A stretch of 64,000 bases of DNA from Cordia subcordata. Lineage: Eukaryota > Streptophyta > Magnoliopsida > Boraginales > Cordiaceae. A program made the translations under genes and the position numbers. Location: assembly GCA_028554755.1 (NCBI GenBank), contig JAPTOF010000006.1, forward strand, positions 14,011,001 to 14,075,000. The letters are read 5' to 3'. Shown piece after piece: positions 11,943 through 24,359 of the stretch (within the stretch, counting starts at the first letter, position 1; every line of letters starts with the position of its first letter). Under the pieces are notes generated by a model. The model searched no databases. It saw only the letters and a list, made by a program, of their open reading frames with translations, and had not been told where the DNA came from.

Positions 11943-13353
11943 TTGTGCATAGAAGCCATGACGATGATCGGTACAAAGTTTGAAATTCTAATGTTCGATG
12001 GGAACATGAACTTCAACTTGTGGAGGAATACTATCGAGGACCTTTTGGTGCAGCAAGGCCTTGATGAAGTGCCAGAACAGGCAAAATCGGAAGAAGTCAA
12101 TGATAAGAAGTGGAAGTCCCTACAACGAAAAGCCGTAAGTACAATTTGGTTGGCGTAAGCACCACAAATTAAATGTCACGTGATTGATGAGACGACGGTG
12201 AGCGGTGTGTTCGAAAAGTTGGAGAATATTTATGAGTCAAAGTCGATCACCAACCGATTATGTTTGAAGACAGAGCTCTTTTCGTTCAAGATGGAAGAGA
12301 GAACCGCCATCCAGGATCACATTAACAAATTCAACGAGTTAGTGGTCAAGCTCATAAGTGTTGAGGAGCCTGATAAGAGAATTACGGATGAAGAACAGGC
12401 GCTCGTACTACTATCTTCCTTGCCGAAGTTATACAAGCCGTTCGTGCAATCAATCCTCGTTGGGAAGAAAACTCTCGAGCTGAACGAAGTGACTGTGCTC
12501 TTGAGAGAGAACGAGAGGATGTTGGGAAGAAGTAGTGTGCCTAGTGGAGATCAAGCACTAACTGTTGAAGGTTCAAATTGAGGGAGGAGTTCTGAAAGAG
12601 GGAATTCTCGTAGAGGTAGATCGAGATCAAAAAGCCGAGCTCAGGATGGAGAAGACGATCGAGAGTGCTATTACTATAGAGAGAAGGGCCATATCCAACT
12701 AAGATGTCCTAGATTGAGAGAGGACATGAAAAGCCTTAGAGAGTGAAGATCTAAGGGCAAGAAGAAGGTTTATGGCGAGGACTCTGTGAACCTTATTGAA
12801 GGTGATGATAGCGATGGCAGTGAGACTATTTTGATGGCTGTAAATAGGGACGTTAATGAAGGCTCAAAGAGGAAGAAAACTAACTGGGTAATGGATTCAG
12901 CAGGAACGTTTCACGTTTGCAATGATAGAGCTAGTTTCGACACTTTATTTTTGGGGAAGAGGCTTGGATACATCATTGTTGGGAACAACCAGAAGATGAA
13001 GATTGCTGATATTGGGAGAGTTCGCCTGAGGCTCAACAATGGTAGTATCAAGACCATCTCTAATGTAAGGTATGTGCCATCTTGTATGTCCAACATAATT
13101 TCGTTGCGTGAGTTGGTTTCAAGAGGGTACAAGTACATTGGTGAAGGAGACTGCTGCAAAGTGTATCGTGGAGAGGAGCTAGTTCTTGAAGGGAAGAAGA
13201 ACGAGAAACACGTATACTACTTGGAGGGACGCACTGTGCTGAGAGATGAACGTGACAAGTGTGAAGAAACTCAAGTGAAGGCTGAGAAGAAGAGAAGAGT
13301 GACGTTCTCGCCTACTGTGGAGATTCTTGGCACTTTTCGCCAAGGGAGGAATT
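11943..13353 (+). pseudogene. Copia gag/protease polyprotein, interrupted
   Basis: The first frame (11943-12158) carries the gag N-terminus with FDGNMNFNLWRN. A TAA then interrupts it, and the UBN2-type gag continues at 12180-12581 (FEKLENIYESKSITNRL, QALVLLSSLPKLYK). After a TGA come an Arg/Ser-rich stretch and a CCHC knuckle whose second Cys is Tyr (CYYYREKGH). The protease region (12786 on) has DSA instead of DSG at the active site, followed by the usual SNVRYVPSCMSNIISL. The frame then runs through a charged tail (AEKKRRVTFSPTVE) straight into the 3' LTR. Lost functions: polyprotein continuity, knuckle and protease active site. Confidence 0.85.
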
Positions 13354-13789
13354 TGTTGGGTTATGGCTCAAGTGCTAAGCCCAAGTCCATATTGAAATTA
13401 GGAAAGAGTCTTAATGAGAGTCAAAATTCTAGTTATGGTAATAGTCTTAGTTATGGTAGGATTGATAGATTCGAAAATCCTTTATCTTGGAGGACAAAGA
13501 AATCTCCTCTATAAATAGGATTCTTGTATTAGTTGAAAGGTGTGTCTTGCAATAGGTCTAGATTGAGAGAAAAAGAGAGAGAGCCATTGTAAGAGCACCG
13601 TAAGAGAAGGTTTAGACTTTTCGGGCTGTGCAGAAAGTCTTATTAAGTTTGTACTCTTTTTTATTAGTGGAGTTTTTCATGGACGTAGGCAAAGGGCCGA
13701 ACCACGTTTGATAGTACGTATTATTTTCTCATTACTCGTGCTTTAATTCTGCTACGTGAGTATGTGTTATACGTCCTAATTTCCTAACA
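13354..13789 (+). repeat. 3' LTR of the short Copia element
   Basis: Near-identical to the 5' LTR, including the TATAAATAG box. It is followed by the GTATT target duplication. Confidence 0.9.
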
Positions 13790-14024
13790 GTATTTGTTAG
13801 TCTTATGTAATTGATAGCCTGTTGTGGGGACATAACCAACCAATCAAGCATGCTCACGACCCTATTACAATAGCTTTAGAGATGGGTTGGCAACTCTACA
13901 GTAAGGACTAAGGATGACAATAGTGGTAGGAGAGGCTTGTCATGCGACTTGGTTCATTTGTTATTGTTGGATGACTAGTGACACTAGTCTTAGTGACAAG
14001 TAATAAGGGCATCAAAGAATGTCA

Positions 14025-14741
14025 TCAGAATTTCACACATCAACTTTTTAAGTAGATGAGAGCTTGACAAATCAACATGAAATATTAATTAATCTTTTTT
14101 GTTAATTTTGTTATATATTATTTTGGATATTAATTTGTAAATATAATTTTTATTGATTTTAGCAAACCATTAATCTAATATTAGATATTATGTATATATG
14201 TGTGAATTTAATACAAATACTACGTACATACATGAATGTAAATATTAGATACTATATACATACACTAATGTTGTATCATATATTATATACATGCATGAAT
14301 GCAATATCAAATGAGATATATATGCATAAATATTACAATATCATATACTATATATATACTGTTGAGTTTAATTCAATATGGTTGAACACATTTAGTCACA
14401 TAGATTAATATTAGATACTTTGCATGTGATATTCACTTTTACAATATTTATAAAAGAATATAAAATATGGTTAATCCAAATAAAATATTGAGTATATAGG
14501 TTGTAGAAAAAGCTAAGTTGATGAGAATATTGAATTCATTAATTTGAAAATACTACACCTAGATTATTAAATACGTCATCTTCTTTCCATTTATTATTTA
14601 TTAATAAATCTTAATTGATAAATATTGTCAATAATTTCTATTGAACAATCCTATCAAGTAAATTGAAAAAGTATAACGAGATTTGAAATTGATAAAAAAA
14701 AACAAAGTGGAACCCGTGCCAAACACGGGAAAAATTTCTAG
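14025..14741 (+). mobile_element. Non-autonomous Helitron-like element
   Basis: The 3' end has a hairpin CCCGTG...CACGGG (14713-14729) followed by AAAAATTTCTAG and then T, the Helitron pattern (hairpin, short spacer, CTRR, insertion before T). The likely 5' end is TCAGAATTT preceded by A. It is supported by an inverted diverged copy at 45246-45576 whose similarity starts at the same TC. The interior is AT-rich with ~40-bp tandem units (TATACATGCATGAATG type) and no Rep/helicase, so it would be mobilised in trans. Confidence 0.6.
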
Positions 14742-15162
14742 TTTTTTTATACAAGAGCTTAGACTAAAGTGAGCAAATGATGCGAGCCACATACACGAGT
14801 TGACATTGTGGCGAGTGACCTAGCAAGAAAAGAGATGAACGTAACTACACGTGAATGTAAATGACTGAGAGAGTCAACAAGAGAGAAATAAGTTACACAT
14901 ATAAATAGATATGATTAGGATCTTGTTTAAAAAAATCAAAAATATCAAACATTCCCATAGTAAAAATCCCGATCTCATATCATATATAATTATATATTAT
15001 ACATTCTCAACAGCTAAAAGTTCATATGAAACTTCTGAATAATGTAATCATACAACACCTAGAAAGACGAGCTAAGATCGTAATATAATTGTTGCATCAG
15101 TCGACTTCACAAGACATGCACCAACAAGTTTCACATCACCTTTAATTTAAGCCTTTAAAAAA
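14742..15162. other. Intergenic
   Basis: No gene, repeat pair or regulatory motif recognised. Confidence 0.4.
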
Positions 15163-15479
15163 AGGGTGTTTGTTTGGCTTTGGTTTTTTTAAACTGCTTT
15201 TAAATAATTGATGTTTATAGATAGTTAATTTTTGGCTTTTATAAGTAAATGACAAATAAGTAGAAAAGTATTTGCGTAAAATGTAATTTAGTTAATTTTT
15301 CAAGGGATATGAATGTAATTTTATTTAGTCAATTCTCATGGGTTATAAACCGTTAAAAAAAAATTGAGGGGTTGGTATTTTTTTTTAACTGCTTAGAAAC
15401 ATAATTTTCCGAATGTGTAAATCCTATTTTTCTACTTATAAGCAGATTTGACTAGCTTATAAACACTCCCAAATGCCCT
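15163..15479. mobile_element. hAT-like MITE
   Basis: The left end AGGGTGTTTGTTTGGCTTTG pairs imperfectly with the right end, read on the other strand as AGGGCATTTGGGAGTGTTTA. The GGGTGTTTG ends and AT-rich non-coding interior of ~320 bp are typical of plant hAT-type MITEs. Confidence 0.5.
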
Positions 15480-16432
15480 CTTAACTTTATACATGCAACA
15501 ACCATCAAGAGATAATTAGTCAACCAAAGTTAAAAATATCTTAGCTTGATATACCAATTAAGAGGGGGATTACATACCCCATGCATAAACCAGGTGGTCT
15601 CTAAAGGCGTCCTCGTGGGTAAGATGATGAAGTGTGTGAACTTCCCCCTTAGTTTGGGTGGTAGGGCTTGTCATCCCAACATAAGCATGTCTGGTTTGTT
15701 AATGGACTATAATCATCACCATTAAAAGCCCTCTTCAGTGGCTTTTGTTTTTATTTAGTGCGAAAATGTGTGTTTCTCACTGCTGCGTCCTTCAAGTAAT
15801 CGAGTGTTTAGAGAGGTCACTTGCTGTGCTAAGGTCTTGACTATTACTGTTAATCTGTGAGACATGGCAGCTTTGTACTTCCAGCACAGCCATGCTAACC
15901 TTGGCGTTCTTACTCATCCACTTTTTACTTTCTTCTGGGATCATATTTTTTGTGCGCTAAAAGTCTAAAAGCAGCTTGTGCAATTGAATCATGTATAGTA
16001 ACTACATAGGCTAAACTTGTCGCCCGAGGATGCTCTTGTAGTAAGAGCAAGAGGAGGATGATGACTATGATCGGGCTTAAGTTTTATTCTGTGAGCCTTT
16101 ACTGAAGTGGTGCATATATTGGAAACTTTCCACTACACTTGGACTTTATCAGTTGACAATTAGAATTTGCTAAAATTTTGACAATGTCCCAGCGTTAAGA
16201 GCAAGAGGAGTATACAGCTTATGATCAGGTTTGAGTCCTATCCCATGTTTTGGATTGAGAGCCTTGATTAAGTCGATGCGTATATATTGAAAACGTACCT
16301 TTACACCTAGGGCTTATTAACTGACAATTGGGCTCCATTGAAATTTTGACGGTCAAACGCTGCAAGTTAGCTCCCTTGTCGACATATAAGTATATATATA
16401 GTTATGGATAAGCACATTCTCCATCTTATGTA
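15480..16432. other. Intergenic with a diverged internal duplication
   Basis: Stretches at about 16038-16185 and 16196-16350 are related: each has AAGAGCAAGAGGA, GAGCCTT, TATATTG, CTTATTAACTGACAATT or its variant, and AAATTTTGAC. No coding capacity is recognised. Confidence 0.45.
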
Positions 16433-17023
16433 TTAGCTCAAAGAATTAGTTAGAATATTGCCAGTTATAGATCAAGTTAGTTATGTAGTTAAGTGGAGGA
16501 ATGTAACTAACTGGTAGTTAGTGCTAGTTTTGAGTTGTATGTCAACTATAAATAGACCTTATCATGTAAACTTGTTGAGCTTGAGAATGAAAATATCTTC
16601 TTCTTTGTTTCAGTTTCTCTTTCTTATCATGGTTATCAGAGCAGTTACAGGTTCATGAAACCTCCATTAACGATCCTTCAATTTTTTTTAGCTCCATCGC
16701 TCACTGATTCATTTCGTGATTGTTTCTTCTTCTCAATGAATCTATTGAAGAACAAGAGCTTTATTCTTCTTCAATTGAGCCGTTTTTGTGATTGTTTCTT
16801 CTTCTCAACAAATCTATTGAAGAATAAGAGCTTTATTCTTTTTTTGATTGAGCATCGTTTTTCTTCGATCATCTTCGATTTCATCATCAACAGTGTTTTT
16901 CGATCATTTACTACTGTTCTGAGCTTGTGTTCTTAATGATTGTGTTGTTCTTCTTCAGAATTTTATTTGCTGCTTGATAATTCTACAAATTAGAGTTTCA
17001 AGTCATATATTTTTTCTTTCATC

Positions 17024-18579
17024 CATGGCGATGCCGACTATAACATATAAAATGGAGGATTTGAAGCAATTATTGCAGAATATGAGCCCATTCTTCCCAA
17101 TCAAGCTGGACAACGCAAATTACTTGTTCTCCTCAATTCTTATGTGATGATCAAGGTGGCTACACTCCAAATCCAAAATTTACTTTGTGGACTACTTTTG
17201 AAAGGAGATTAAGACATTGTATCACCTCCAGTGTTGTCTCAAGTTCATACACTTCCATCTTCTATTAAGATTTGGGAAGCACTTGAAACTGGATTTAATT
17301 CTCTATCTAGGCTACATGTGCTTCAGCTGAAGAATAAATTGCATCATATTACGAAAGACACAAAAACTATGTAATAATACCTAGATGAAATTAAGCAAAT
17401 CACAGATAGTTTGGCTACTATATCAGAAACTGTTTCTCCTGAGGACCTATTTCTCTATATTCTGGGAGGTCTTTCTGCTGAATACAATCAATTTAAGACT
17501 TCTGTTAAGGTTAAAAAGTTGTCAATTTCAATTTTTGAGTTGTCTAGCATGTTTCTGGCTGAGGAATTGGATTTGTAATTGGCAAAATCACTCACAGTAT
17601 TTGATTCTAATAATGTCCACCCTACCTTACTATCTCCAACAACTATATCAAGTAAAGGAAGAGGTAGAGCATTTCTAGAGGTGGAGGCAGGTTTCAGGGA
17701 AACAGAAGAGGTGGATTTCAAGGCACTTCTATTCCTCTTACACCACCTCAGTCTACTTCTGCATCTTCCAGCTATAATGTTTCAAATACAACCTTTATGC
17801 CTTTGATATGTCAAATTTGTGGAAAAAGGAATCATGTTGCTTTAAATTGTTGGCATAGATATGATTCTCAAAATTATGCAGGCACAAAGAATGTTAAGCA
17901 AGCCGTGGCTGCTTAAGCATTTTCCACTGCAACAAATTCCAATAACTGGATTTTTGATTCTGAAGCAATAAATCATGTGACTAATAGTCTCAACTCTTTT
18001 TCTGCTTACAAGACATATGAAGGCAATGATTCTATGGCAGTAGGTAATGGTAATACTCTGCCTTTCAATCACAATGGCACAGGTATATTTTCAAATTCTG
18101 AGGTCTCTTTTTCACTCACAAAGATGCTTCATGTTTTTCAAATTTCATGTAATCTTCTCTCTATCTCACAATTGACTAAGGATAACAATATTATTCTTGT
18201 TTTTACTCCTGAGAAGGTTAACATTCTGGACAGTCAAACCAAGCAACTCAGGTACAAGGCCCATTGTAGGAATGGTCTATACATTCTTCCATCATCTCAA
18301 TATCCTCAACAGGCATCTCATTCATCATCTTCATCAAAACCAACCTGCTTCACCTCTCCAGTTTCATCTTCTTCAAGCTTGTGGCATCAAAGGCTTGGCC
18401 TTCCTTCTTTACCTATTCTTCAAGCTTTGTCTTCTGTCATAGATTCTCCAGTTTCAATCAATAAAGTCTTTTGTGAATCTTGTACAGTAGCAAAAATACA
18501 TAGGCAGCCTTTCAATTTGTCCAATTCTGGTAGTCAACAACCATTTGAGCTTATTCATACTGATGTATGGGGTCCGTCT
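17024..18579 (+). pseudogene. Copia gag, zinc knuckle, protease and start of integrase
   Basis: The gag start MAMPTITYKMEDLKQLL at about 17024 soon meets a TGA. Gag resumes in pieces with IWEALETGFNSL and LFLYILGGLSAEYNQF. The CCHC knuckle CQICGKRNHVALNC at about 17812-17853 is intact. The protease active site reads DSE rather than DSG (WIFDSEAINH). The frame 17977-18579 has the pre-integrase LWHQRLGLPSLPIL, the Cys pair of the integrase zinc finger (CESC) and the start of the integrase core HTDVWGP, where the inserted solo LTR cuts it. Confidence 0.85.
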
Positions 18580-20500
18580 TGTTAGGATTAGTATGCCCTA
18601 AAGCTCATTGGTATATGACATTTTGGACGTTAAACAATACAATCATTTTTTGTTAAATGGTATTATGAGTTTCTTGCATATTATCTCTGTTATGTTTTAT
18701 TGATGCATGTATAAAGGTCCTTTGATTTGAACTAATGACTTGGGTGTGCTGTGAGGCTGGACACACAGTAGGTCCAAGTCTAGATTTAGTCACTTGATAA
18801 ATTGAATCCATAACCAAATAATAGTGTTGGGCATTCTACTAGGATAAGGTTATATTGAGCAAGTATTATCTTTGAGGGTTATCTACCTAAGTCATTAGAG
18901 GATTTTCTAGATTTGTCTCAATAGTATGTGTGTCACGTATTGGACAAGACTATTGTGAGTATGTTTTTTAGAGACGTACTATCAAAGAAAGAAAACAAGA
19001 CACTCACTGCTACTAAATGATCATTGCTTTTAATCTTGACTATATGTAGATGAACTAACGAAGTTAAGGTTTGATACTTTGATTCACTGTGGGTGAGATC
19101 TTACTTTATTAAGATCAATAGCCTTGTGCATTGAGTACTAAGTTCTAATTAATTGGAACATGTATATACAATATGGAATCTATGTGCCCCCTTTAGGATT
19201 GTCCAAATTTATCATTCAAATCTAGATCTAGTGATACTACCTTTATAGGTGTATCGGTCATATGGCTTGAGGGTCGCTTCCGAGATCAAGAGATTCCATG
19301 ACCAAGAATGGTTGGCAATAGGACAAGAAGCCCAACAGAAAAAGATACAGATAAGAAGGTGTAGTACATAGGCCAAAGGACTGGTCTTAGCTGTGGGTAT
19401 ACATATAGGGGCATTATGGTCAGTTATTTAGTAGGTCAAAGACAACGTTCACATTCTTTTGTGATAAGCTTCTAGTTAATAGCAATTATTCTTGGAGTGC
19501 AACTTTGATCTTATGGTAGAATAGATCGGAGTTAAAAATAATTATTATGTCGCCTAGATCGGGCAAGGACATTTTTAATTATTTTTGGAAGCCAAAGGTT
19601 AATTGTGTCTTCTTAGTCCCTTTCCTAGTTGAAATGACTTTGAGAGAGTAATCTTGAAAGAGCAAACTTCATATTGTGGTAGTAACCTTATTGGGCCAAA
19701 GCTTGGAACTGGATTTGGGCTTTCTTTAGAGTCCAAGATAACCTAATTGGGTTAGAATGGTTTTCTACTAGGCTTGGGCCTTCACATGGATTATGGACTA
19801 TGTGTTGGGCTTGGATGGTGGGCTTGGCCCAAGTCTTCCAAAACAAGTGGACAACTTACAAAAGACTACAAAAACAAGTGGACAACTTGTATAAGTCTTC
19901 CAAGACAAGTGGACAACTTGCAAAAGACTACAAAAACAAGTGGACAACTTGCATAAGTCTTTCAAGACAAGTGGACAAGTTGCATAAAGAAAATTACTAC
20001 ATGGAAATTAGCAACTTAGGGTGCCAAGGTTTTCTTTATCAATAGACAAGACCCTACATCTTTTATGCAATCCACTTTGTAGCTAATTTCTTCCTCTTTG
20101 GTAAGAAAATACTACAACACATAGTACACACTTATTGTGTGATTTTTGCTTTAGTTTTCAAGAGCATATTACTTTGATTCTTCCCACACAAGAGGCTAAG
20201 TCTCTTCAATCATAGGGAAGAAGACTAGAGAGTTGTCTATTGCGACACCCTTATAGTAAATTGTTTGTGGCCTTGTTCGTGAGTAAAAACAAAGCTCGTG
20301 ACGTTTATAGCTTCATCAAAGGCCCCACGCTTCAAGAGGTTAGCTTTACATATTTTGTAAATACTAGTTATGTTCTATATGTTCTTAAGCATGTTCTTGT
20401 GTGTGTTATGTGGATATATTGTTTTCCTAGCATGTTTACTTAGTTAAAATTTTGAAAATATAGACTAGGATACACTACACTTAATAATATCGATCCTACA
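18580..20500 (+). mobile_element. Solo LTR (1.9 kb) inserted in the Copia integrase
   Basis: It begins TGTTAGGATT and ends GATCCTACA, so the ends are TG...CA with a short inverted repeat. It is flanked by CGTCT (18575-18579) and CATCT (20501-20505), a 5-bp duplication with one change. The integrase reading stops at the left border and resumes just after the right one. No internal coding region, primer site or second LTR is present, so it is best explained as one LTR left by recombination between two. It carries a minisatellite at 19841-19985. Confidence 0.8.
19841..19985 (+). repeat. ~30-bp minisatellite in the solo LTR
   Basis: Five direct units built on AACAAGTGGACAACTT alternate with AAAGACTAC and ATAAGTCTT linkers, so the higher-order period is about 60 bp. 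The repetitive reading frames here are by-products. Confidence 0.85.
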
Positions 20501-23080
20501 CATCTTAGGTGGCTTCTTTTCAAGGCTACAAGTTTTGTGAACTCTTTCTTGATTATTTCATAAGATATAGTTGGGTGTGTCTTATTAAATCAAAGAATGA
20601 AGTCTTTTCTGTTTTCACTACTTTTGTTGCCATGATACATAATCAGTTTCTACTTCAATCAAAGTACTAAGGTCAGATAATGGTACTGAGTACATTAATC
20701 ATCAATTTGCTCATTATTTGCAATCTCATGGTATTATACATCAGACAAGTTGTCTATACACTCCTCAACAACATGGAAGAGCTGAAAGAAGACATATAGA
20801 TTTAATTGAAACAGTGTTAGCCTTGTTACATCAAGCAGCCTTACCAACTCAATTTTGGCTAGAGGCACTTGCTACTGCAAATTTTCTCATCAATAGGTTG
20901 CCTAAGCATATTCTTCAAAATAAGTCTTTTTTTGAATGTCTTTACAATAGGCAACCTGACTATTTTTTGCTTAAAGTATTTGGCTGTTTATGCTTCCTTT
21001 GGCTTAGACCTTATATTAAACACAAACTTGAACCTAAGTGTACTCCTTGTGTATTCTTGGGATATGCTTTACAATCAAAAGGCTATAAATGCTACAATCT
21101 TGATACAAAAGTTGTGCATATCTCTAGGCATGTTAAGTTTCAAGAGTCAGTATTTCCATTTGCTCTTTACCAGGCTTCTTCTAACACTAATACACCATCT
21201 ACTATAGTTCATCATTCTCTATTACCACTTTTTCCTTTACTAGCTCAAAACTCTACTTCAGTTTCAGTCAACTCTTCTATACCATCTCTAATGTCAACTC
21301 ATTCAAGTTCCCAGCAATGATTTCTTCCAACACCAGTTAATATTCAATCTCCAATTCCATAATCTTCTAACTCATCCTCATTTTCTACTTCTAGTTCTAG
21401 CTCTAATACTGTAAATTCTATTCCTGCATCTCCAGTCATTCTTACATCGCAATTGCATCCTATGATCACAAGGTCTAAAATTGGATCTCTTAAGCCTTCA
21501 ACAAAATATAATGTCAATAATTTGGTGCTTACTCTACCTGAGGTTGAACCACAATCTTACAAAGAAGCATAAAAAAATCTACATTGGCAAAAGGAAATGC
21601 AAGAAGAATTCATTGCTCTTCAAAATCAAAACGCATGGGACTTAGTACCATTACCACTAAATAGAATACCTATTGGCTATAAATAGGTGTATAGGATCAA
21701 GAAAAATGCTGATGGTTCATTTGCAAGGTATAAGGCAAGGCTTGTAGCAAAAAGCTTTCATCAGTCTTATGGTGTGGATTACTCAAAGACATTCAGTCCT
21801 ATAGTAAAAATGCCTATAGTTAGACTAGTGCTTTCTCTTACTTTATCTGCTGCCTGGCATATCAAACAATTGGATGTATCAAATGCATTTCTTCGTGGCA
21901 CACTTCAGGAAGAAGTTTTTATGCAACAGCCTCAGGGTTTTATCTCTGAAACACAACCTGATCATGCATGTCTACTCAAGAAATCTCTTTATGGCCTCAA
22001 ACAGGATCCAAGAGCCTGGTATCAACTTTTAGCTCCATTTCTCATTTCTTAAGGCTTCAAGTGCAGTCATGTAGATACATCTTTATTCATTAAACATTTA
22101 GCAACCTCAGTTCTAATTATGTTAATCTATGTAGATGACATAATTTTAATTGGTTCTTCATTGACAGAGATCAAATCTTTAATACATGTTATGAGTACTC
22201 AGTTTGCTATTAAAGATTTGGGGGCAACTATCATATTTTCTTGGTTTGGAAGTGAGCTACACAGATTCTGGTTTCATTCTGCATCAACATAATTATGCAG
22301 TAGAAGTGCTTAATAAAGCTAGAATGTCAAATTACAAGTCAGCTTCCACTCCTGTAGTTCCTACAGCTATTACAAGTGATCATCAAGATCACCAACCCTA
22401 TGCAGATGTTACACACTTCAAAAGTATTGTAGGAGCATTACAATACTTAACTATTACTAGCCTTGATCTTCAGTCCATAGTCAATTTTATCTCTCAACAT
22501 ATGCACAATCTAAGGCAAGCTCACTATGCCATTATTAAAAGACTGCTCAGGTTCATTAGTCGCACTCTTAACACTGGTTTGCAGTTTTAGTCTGGTCCTC
22601 TAACTCTTCAAGCTTTTTCTGACTCTGATTGGGCAATTGATCCTCTTACAAGGAAGGGAGTCACAGGCTTTGCAATTTTCTTTAGGCCAAACTTAATTTC
22701 ATGGAGTTCCAAAAGACAAAATGTAGTCTCAAGAAGTTCCATAGAAGTAGAGTATAGGGCATTGGCCATAACAGCAGCTGAACTTAAATGGATTTCTTTC
22801 TTGTTATAAGATCTTTCTATTCTAGTGGTCTTTCCTACCTTATGGTGTGATAATTAGTCTGCAATTGCTCTCACTGCAAATCCAATATAACACAGCAGAT
22901 CCAAACACATTGACTTAGACTGTCATTTTGTACGAGAACAAGTTCAGAAGAAACAACTCTCTTTATCTTAAATTTCTAGCTCTGCACAACTAGCTGATAT
23001 TCTTACAAAACCCTTGTCCATTTCTACTTATAATTTGCTTAGAGACAAGCTTCCTTTGGCTTAGGCCAGGCTCAGTTTGA
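20501..23080 (+). pseudogene. Copia integrase, reverse transcriptase and RNase H, interrupted
   Basis: The integrase core resumes after the solo LTR. The frame 20718-21320 shows TPQQHGRAERRH (with Glu of the catalytic triad) and FGCLCF. Reverse transcriptase starts at 21687 ([19 protein letters not shown]); after a TAA the active-site YVDD follows in frame at 22128-22139. A frameshift near 22215 leads to 22204-22590. RNase H fragments include DSDWAIDP, SSIEVEYRAL and the terminal ADILTKPL. Several stop codons make it inactive. Confidence 0.88.
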
Positions 23081-23296
23081 GGGGGGCCGATAAGGAAGGA
23101 GTTAGCTCAAAGAATTAGTTACAATATTGCCAGCTGTACATCAAGTTAGTTATGTAGTTAAGTGGAGGAATGTAACTAACTAGTAGTTAGTGCTAGTTAT
23201 GAGTTGTATGTCAACTATAAATAGACCTTATCATGTAAACTTGTTGAGCTTGAGAATGAAAATATCTTCTTCTTTGTTTCAGTCTCTTTCTTATCA

Positions 23297-23699
23297 AGAC
23301 AATAAGATTCACGATCAAAATCTTGGAGGGAAAAATCATTGAGCCAAATAATAACAAGCACTAGTAACCAACATTATTTGACGATATGGGCTATGGAATA
23401 AGCTTATCATATTGATAAGTCAATGGTCAAAAACATAATAATTAATGTTTAATATCAGTGATCAAAAGAGAATAATATGACTAAAATCAAGGTAAAAGAA
23501 AGTGTAGATAGGAGGTCACTAGTGAATAGCCGAAGTTTATATATATATATATATGGATACATATAGCCTATTAGTTTGATCTTAATCTAGTTTTACAGTC
23601 ACATTTTAGTCAATATAGTTAAGTAGTACACTCATATCTATTTCACAGTACATTTTATCTTATGAATTTCGTATGGCATCTTTATTGACCAAAGAAACG
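23297..23699. other. Flank of the Copia element
   Basis: AT-rich, with a short TA run at about 23541-23553. Nothing else recognised. Confidence 0.4.
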
Positions 23700-24095
23700 G
23701 AGCATTCCATAAATAATCCTTATTATTTATAAAAAAGTATCAATTCAGTTTCTATTATTTTAAAAGTAACTCACTTAATCCTCAGTGTTTGAAAAAAAAA
23801 GTTAATTTAGTGTCTATTGTTTCAAAAGTAATTCATTTGGTCCCTAATATTTGTAAAAAGTATCCATTTTAATTCACATTAATTGATATGTGACTATCAC
23901 ATGATCATTTTTAAGTAAATTGGGAATCAATTAGATTACTTTTTACAAAAATTGAGAACTAAATTGGTCACTTTAAAAATAGTAATGATTAAGTGGTACT
24001 TTTTAAATACATTAAAAATCAAATAAATTACTTTCAAAATAATAAAAACTAATTTGTTAATTTTTTAAATAATAAGAATCACTTGTGGGATGTAC
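23700..24095. repeat. Fold-back (long-TIR) MITE-like element
   Basis: The left half (for example ATCCTTATTATTTATAAAA, TTTCTATTATTTTAAAAGTA) recurs in the right half in inverse orientation (right strand: ATTCTTATTATTTAAAAAA, TTTTTATTATTTTGAAAGTA). The arms are about 180 bp and are themselves built of ~60-bp subrepeats. No coding capacity. Confidence 0.65.
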
Positions 24096-24359
24096 CCACC
24101 TAAAGAAATTAAACAAAAGAAGAAAAGTTTGACAACTCTGTTCTTTCATTAATTCTTAAATAAAAAATTCACGTTCCATTAAATTTCACGTCACTATTTC
24201 ATGACAACAATCCATCAAGTTTGAATATGCCCTTTTCCTGTCTTTCACCTGTCTTTTCAGCCTCCCGACATTCTTTTCTGATATGTCTTGTCTTTTCCTA
24301 TCATCTCACTAATCTCATGTATTAGTGGAAATCTTTTTCATCTATTTAGACTAATATTA

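Larger units (their letters stand above)
11119..13789 (+). mobile_element. Non-autonomous Ty1/Copia LTR element (gag-protease only)
   Basis: Two LTRs (11119-11555 and 13354-13789; TG...CA, about 94-95% identical by eye in the stretch compared) are flanked by a perfect 5-bp duplication GTATT (11114-11118 and 13790-13794). The primer-binding site TGGTATCAGAGC (11558-11569) is complementary to the initiator-Met tRNA 3' end. A purine-rich tract AAGGGAGGA precedes the 3' LTR. The 1.8-kb interior holds gag, a degenerate zinc knuckle and a protease region but no integrase, reverse transcriptase or RNase H, so movement would need an autonomous partner. Intact ends and similar LTRs suggest fairly recent insertion. 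Confidence 0.92.
16433..23296 (+). mobile_element. Full-length but decayed Ty1/Copia element with a nested solo LTR
   Basis: Shared LTR blocks lie at 16433-16629 and 23101-23296 (about 96% identical by eye), each with a TATAAATAG box. A primer-binding site TGGTTATCAGAGC follows at 16630, and a purine tract TTGAGGGGGG precedes the 3' LTR. The interior shows gag, zinc knuckle, protease, integrase, reverse transcriptase and RNase H in Copia order. Short LTRs and the primer site suggest an Ale/Retrofit-like lineage (inferred). LTR outer borders and target duplication are not clear. The integrase region is split by the solo LTR at 18580-20500. Confidence 0.88.

Noticed and set aside
19774..20045. 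Repetitive proteins with KTSGQL motifs
   Set aside because: They arise from the ~30-bp minisatellite of the solo LTR.
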